From: Clostridium sp. CAG:417
GTDB lineage: Bacteria > Bacillota_I > Bacilli_A > RF39 > UBA660
Assembly: GCA_000432835.1 (NCBI GenBank)
Contig: FR890366.1
Span: 1-9,813 of the forward strand
Length of the DNA stretch: 9,813 nucleotides
Direction of reading: 5' to 3'
Made by a program: the position numbers and the translations under genes. Of the stretch, positions 7,515 to 9,813 are shown one piece after another. The notes under the pieces are model-generated. The model made no database searches. It worked only from the letters and a program-made list of their open reading frames with translations, and had not been told where the DNA came from. Every line of letters begins with the position of its first letter. The stretch's first letter is position 1.

Positions 7515-7547
7515 AAAAAATGTTGAACAAAATCGTTCAACATTTTT
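7515..7547. terminator. Strong bidirectional terminator
   Basis: TGTTGAAC (7521-7528) pairs with GTTCAACA (7535-7542) over a 6-nt loop. Flanking A (7515-7520) and T (7543-7547) runs extend the stem to about 13 bp and supply a T run on each strand. It begins right after the aminopeptidase stop, and its T run overlaps the stop codon (7546-7548) of the convergent minus-strand gene, so it should end both. Confidence 0.9.
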
Positions 7548-8355
7548 ATTTAACTTTTTGAATATAATTTAAATAATATCCAAGGTTTGTTTTATCATAT
7601 GTGTATACATATTTAAATTGTGGTAACTTTTCTTTATCTCTTATTATATCTACACTATCAGCAGTTAATCCCTCTATTTTATTGGCAGCTTGAGAATCGG
7701 TAGATACTGTATTTGTAACTTCATTAATAATTGCATAAGCAATAGTAATTTCTAACGTATCAGTACTCTTTACTGCTTTTATTACCTTTCTTTGTAAATA
7801 AGAAGCACTAGTACCACCACATCCACCTTCACTAGGTTTTATAGAATAAGAACCATTATAATATTGATAACTAGTACATCCCTTATGAATTGAAAAATCT
7901 TTATTTATTAATTGAACCTGAGTTCCAAATAAAATTTTAACATTATTTTGAAAACTATCACCTGTAACATACAAGTTATTGCCAAGCCCATTATTGGATT
8001 TTTGTATGACAAGAGCTCTTAAATAATCCTCACTCAAATCAGTTATATTAGTTTTATCCTTACCATAAAGTGTATCAGCAAGTTCTACGTTAGAAACAAA
8101 ATAAGTATCATATTGATCTACCAATTCATTAATATAAGGACTATCTGTTGAAATCTCCTCCGTTTTATTATTTTCTGTAACATCTTTATTCTTTTCTGTT
8201 GTATTTTTATTTTCCGTAGTAGTATCTTTTTTATTTATAACTTCAAAACAATAATAACTTCCTACTCCTCCTACTGCAAGCCCAATTATTAACATTAAAA
8301 TTACTATAGGCCACACTTTTTTTTGCTTTTTCTTAACCACTTTTTCTTCTTCCAT
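7546..8355 (-). CDS. Membrane-anchored exported protein of unknown function
   Basis: I do not recognise this 269-residue protein. A Lys-rich cytoplasmic start (1-14), one membrane helix (about 15-36) and a low-complexity Thr/Glu/Asn/Lys linker (44-67, three degenerate units around TEnnK) lead to an outside domain of about 200 residues. Two cysteines in that domain, C160 (HKGCTSY) and C179 (GGCGGTS), lie 19 residues apart around a Tyr/Ser/Gly-rich loop and could form a disulfide. C36 lies at the membrane edge and is too far into the protein to be a normal lipobox cysteine. A stalked, wall-spanning domain is the likely topology. The Shine-Dalgarno is imperfect (AGGTAGGAT, 8359-8367). It has its own promoter and ends inside the shared terminator, so it is probably transcribed mainly alone, with some read-through from the pair upstream, since I see no terminator between them. 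Confidence 0.75.
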   Translation of the reverse strand: MEEEKVVKKKQKKVWPIVILMLIIGLAVGGVGSYYCFEVINKKDTTTENKNTTEKNKDVTENNKTEEISTDSPYINELVDQYDTYFVSNVELADTLYGKDKTNITDLSEDYLRALVIQKSNNGLGNNLYVTGDSFQNNVKILFGTQVQLINKDFSIHKGCTSYQYYNGSYSIKPSEGGCGGTSASYLQRKVIKAVKSTDTLEITIAYAIINEVTNTVSTDSQAANKIEGLTADSVDIIRDKEKLPQFKYVYTYDKTNLGYYLNYIQKVK

Positions 8356-8377
8356 ACTATCCTACCTTTCTATCAAA

Positions 8378-8406
8378 AGAATAAAATGAAAATCATATTT
8401 TGTCAA
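8378..8406 (-). promoter_or_regulatory. Promoter of the 269-residue exported protein gene
   Basis: On the minus strand, a perfect -35 TTGACA (8406-8401) is followed after 17 bp by TATTCT (8383-8378). The predicted start is near 8371, about 16 nt before the ATG at 8355. The promoter starts about 10 bp beyond the stop of the upstream gene. Confidence 0.7.
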
Positions 8407-8415
8407 TCTATTTAC

Positions 8416-8961
8416 CTAAATTAACAATTTTTTATTTAAAAACAGTGTATACTCTTTTAACTTTCCCTGATATATCATAGTTAAATCATTAAGTTTCAAA
8501 AAATCAGCTGGTTTAGTTATTTCAGGCAATAAAATATCTGTTCCAGACTGATCAAAAAGATATTTTACAAACTCGGCACAATAAAAATAGTTATTTCTCC
8601 TAAGTTTTATATTTAACACAACTAAAAATAAACCAATAGTATTAAAATGATATTTTCCCCTATTTCTATTCATCTTATTTATAATATGCTTTATTCTATT
8701 AAATCTATAATCGCTTATCTCTAAACAATAAAGTCTAGCCTGCGTATTATGAAATCTTTTAAAAGTACCATTATTAATACTTTCATGAACAAAACCACCG
8801 ATAAAAGGATTATAAGGATTAATTCTTCCGAAGGAATAAAGACGATCTAGTTTTTCATCTAACGCAATTGACACATGTGTATATTCATGAGAAGTATATA
8901 ACTTTATAGCCTTAGATAAAATAGTCCCAGTATGAGTTAACAATATATAAACTTTCTTCAT
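8416..8961 (-). CDS. YiiX-like permuted papain-fold hydrolase (NlpC/P60-related)
   Basis: This 181-residue protein is likely a cysteine hydrolase of the circularly permuted NlpC/P60 type (YaeF/YiiX, peptidase family C92, and the YycO-like group). The permuted order is visible: the His motif comes first (EYTHVSIAL, H29), and the Cys motif lies in the C-terminal half (YFYCAEFVKYLF, C128 with E130). The family usually shows C-S/A-E here. The opening MKKVYILLTHTGTILSKAI fits the family's first strand and helix. No signal peptide or membrane helix is clear, so it is probably cytoplasmic. The substrate is unknown; permuted relatives act on amide or ester bonds, including lipids and cell-wall peptides. 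Its ATG overlaps the TGA of the preceding membrane-protein gene (ATGA), implying translational coupling. AGGAAA about 10 nt upstream, inside that gene, is a distant Shine-Dalgarno, consistent with dependence on upstream translation. Confidence 0.75.
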   Translation of the reverse strand: MKKVYILLTHTGTILSKAIKLYTSHEYTHVSIALDEKLDRLYSFGRINPYNPFIGGFVHESINNGTFKRFHNTQARLYCLEISDYRFNRIKHIINKMNRNRGKYHFNTIGLFLVVLNIKLRRNNYFYCAEFVKYLFDQSGTDILLPEITKPADFLKLNDLTMIYQGKLKEYTLFLNKKLLI

Positions 8962-9770
8962 ACACTAGATTTCCTACTCTTTATAATAAAATTATCTAAA
9001 ATATTTTTCCCTTTTCTATTTTTGAGATAAAAATACCCCATAAAATCAAAAACCAAAGCCCCAAGAAAATTAACTAACAAATCTTTCATTGTATCATTAA
9101 TACCAATATCTAAATAACCACCATCAACACGTGCTAAAACATTATTGTTATCATTATAAATAATCGTATAACCTATATTATCAATATTAATTACTTTATT
9201 AGTTTTTGTATCATCCAAATATACCGTAGATATATTTTTAACTAAAGTATCTTTTTGCATATCAAATCTTAAAGTCTTGTCAATTCCATACTCTATAAAC
9301 TCCCAACAAACACCAACAGTCATAGAAAAACAAAAAGAAACCAATACTACAAATATGGGGGAAAGATTAAAACTATCTACATTTTCATTTAAAAGATTAA
9401 CTAATGATATTCCAACTCCAGCACACAAGAAACCATTAAGTGTATGTAGCATCGTATCCCAAATAGGTATATGTTGATAAAAACTATTAATTTCTCCTAA
9501 AATTTCGGCACAAAATACAAAAAGTAAGATTATTATCTCTAGGGTATTAGGAAGTTCAATCTTAAAATTTTTCTGAACAAACATGGGTAAAGTAAGTAAA
9601 ACTAAAGTAAGTATACATATAAAAATATTTTCCACATTAAAATTTATTATTTGTCTTATCAAACAAAAAATAACAAGAATTCTAATTATAAAATAAACTA
9701 ATAAACTACTTCTTTTAGTCTCTTTATATACTTGAAGTACACTCTTTCTTTTACTATTCTTCTTAAACAT
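8958..9770 (-). CDS. DUF2238/YjdF-like integral membrane protein
   Basis: This 270-residue polytopic protein has a Lys/Arg-rich cytoplasmic start and about six hydrophobic segments (roughly 22-40, 46-65, 76-93, 107-127, 137-158, 228-248). Motifs fit the DUF2238 (YjdF) membrane family: IWDTMLHTLNGF (103-114), CWEFIEYGID (155-164) and DTMKDLLVNFLGAL (226-239), with conserved-looking D105, H109, E157, E160, D226 and D230 in or near the membrane. Between the fifth and sixth segments is a polar loop of about 60 residues (165-225, MQKD to GGYLDIG) that is probably folded. The biochemical role of the family is not established; the in-membrane acidic/His residues suggest metal or lipid chemistry, but that is inference. 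GGAG (9779-9782) lies 8 nt before the ATG. The TGA overlaps the start of the YiiX-like gene, so the pair is an operon. Confidence 0.75.
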   Translation of the reverse strand: MFKKNSKRKSVLQVYKETKRSSLLVYFIIRILVIFCLIRQIINFNVENIFICILTLVLLTLPMFVQKNFKIELPNTLEIIILLFVFCAEILGEINSFYQHIPIWDTMLHTLNGFLCAGVGISLVNLLNENVDSFNLSPIFVVLVSFCFSMTVGVCWEFIEYGIDKTLRFDMQKDTLVKNISTVYLDDTKTNKVINIDNIGYTIIYNDNNNVLARVDGGYLDIGINDTMKDLLVNFLGALVFDFMGYFYLKNRKGKNILDNFIIKSRKSSV

Positions 9771-9788
9771 AAAATCAACTCCAATATT

Positions 9789-9797
9789 ATAATAGCA
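9789..9797 (-). promoter_or_regulatory. Extended -10 promoter of the membrane protein/hydrolase pair
   Basis: Minus-strand TGCTATTAT (9797-9789) is an extended -10 element; TATAAT in another register (9791-9786) overlaps it. The expected start point near 9782 coincides with the Shine-Dalgarno, giving a leader of about 12 nt. The -35 would lie at or beyond the right edge of the window and cannot be judged. Confidence 0.5.
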
Positions 9798-9813
9798 TAT
9801 ATCCTAAAATAAA

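Noticed and set aside
8386..8396. Small palindrome ATGA-AAA-TCAT in the promoter spacer before the 269-residue gene
   Set aside because: Four-base arms in AT-rich sequence are expected by chance.
9277..9477. 66-residue plus-strand open frame
   Set aside because: It lies wholly antisense inside the DUF2238-like gene, has no ribosome site that I can see, and its composition is not protein-like; it is a shadow frame.
1..9813. CRISPR arrays, tRNA/rRNA genes, insertion sequences, toxin-antitoxin or phage-defence genes
   Set aside because: I found no repeated spacers, clover-leaf or rRNA motifs, transposase-like proteins or paired small genes; the window is nearly all coding, with gaps of about 110 bp at most.

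Overview
The window is AT-rich, densely packed bacterial DNA with nine protein genes and no RNA genes, mobile elements or CRISPR. TGA serves as a stop (gene ending at 8958) and tryptophan is TGG where I checked it in the phosphoketolase gene, so this is translation table 11 and not the Mycoplasma code. Shine-Dalgarno sites, extended -10 promoters, Lys/Asn-rich proteins and the gene types (CotJC-like Mn catalase, phosphoketolase, M29 aminopeptidase, zinc-ribbon membrane proteins) suggest an uncultured low-GC Firmicute, perhaps a gut Bacilli, Erysipelotrichia or RF39-like lineage. The taxonomy is an inference from style only.

Layout. Bases 2-382 (+) are the 3' end of a Mn-catalase/CotJC-type gene, closed by a hairpin that should also stop convergent transcription. 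From 6200 down to 411 (-) four genes run in one direction: an exported protein of unknown function, phosphoketolase, a TcaA/YvbJ-like zinc-ribbon membrane protein, and a zinc-ribbon polytopic membrane protein. I see no terminator between them. An internal promoter in front of the zinc-ribbon pair probably makes it partly independent. A 110-bp divergent promoter region separates this group from an M29 aminopeptidase gene (6311-7513, +). That gene ends in a strong bidirectional terminator shared with a convergent membrane-anchored exported protein (8355-7546, -). Upstream of it on the minus strand, a DUF2238/YjdF-like membrane protein and a YiiX-like permuted papain-fold protein overlap by 4 bp and look translationally coupled.

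Function. Phosphoketolase gives a sugar-fermentation route to acetyl phosphate. The catalase points to peroxide exposure or spore-coat ancestry. The aminopeptidase supports peptide use. The other genes encode cell-envelope proteins, three of them single-pass with large outside domains. The genes do not form an obvious new system. The best leads are a Tyr-to-Phe change at a catalytic position of the M29 enzyme, a dyad centred exactly between the two divergent promoters, predicted leaders of only about 10-20 nt, and the coupled membrane protein/cysteine-hydrolase pair.
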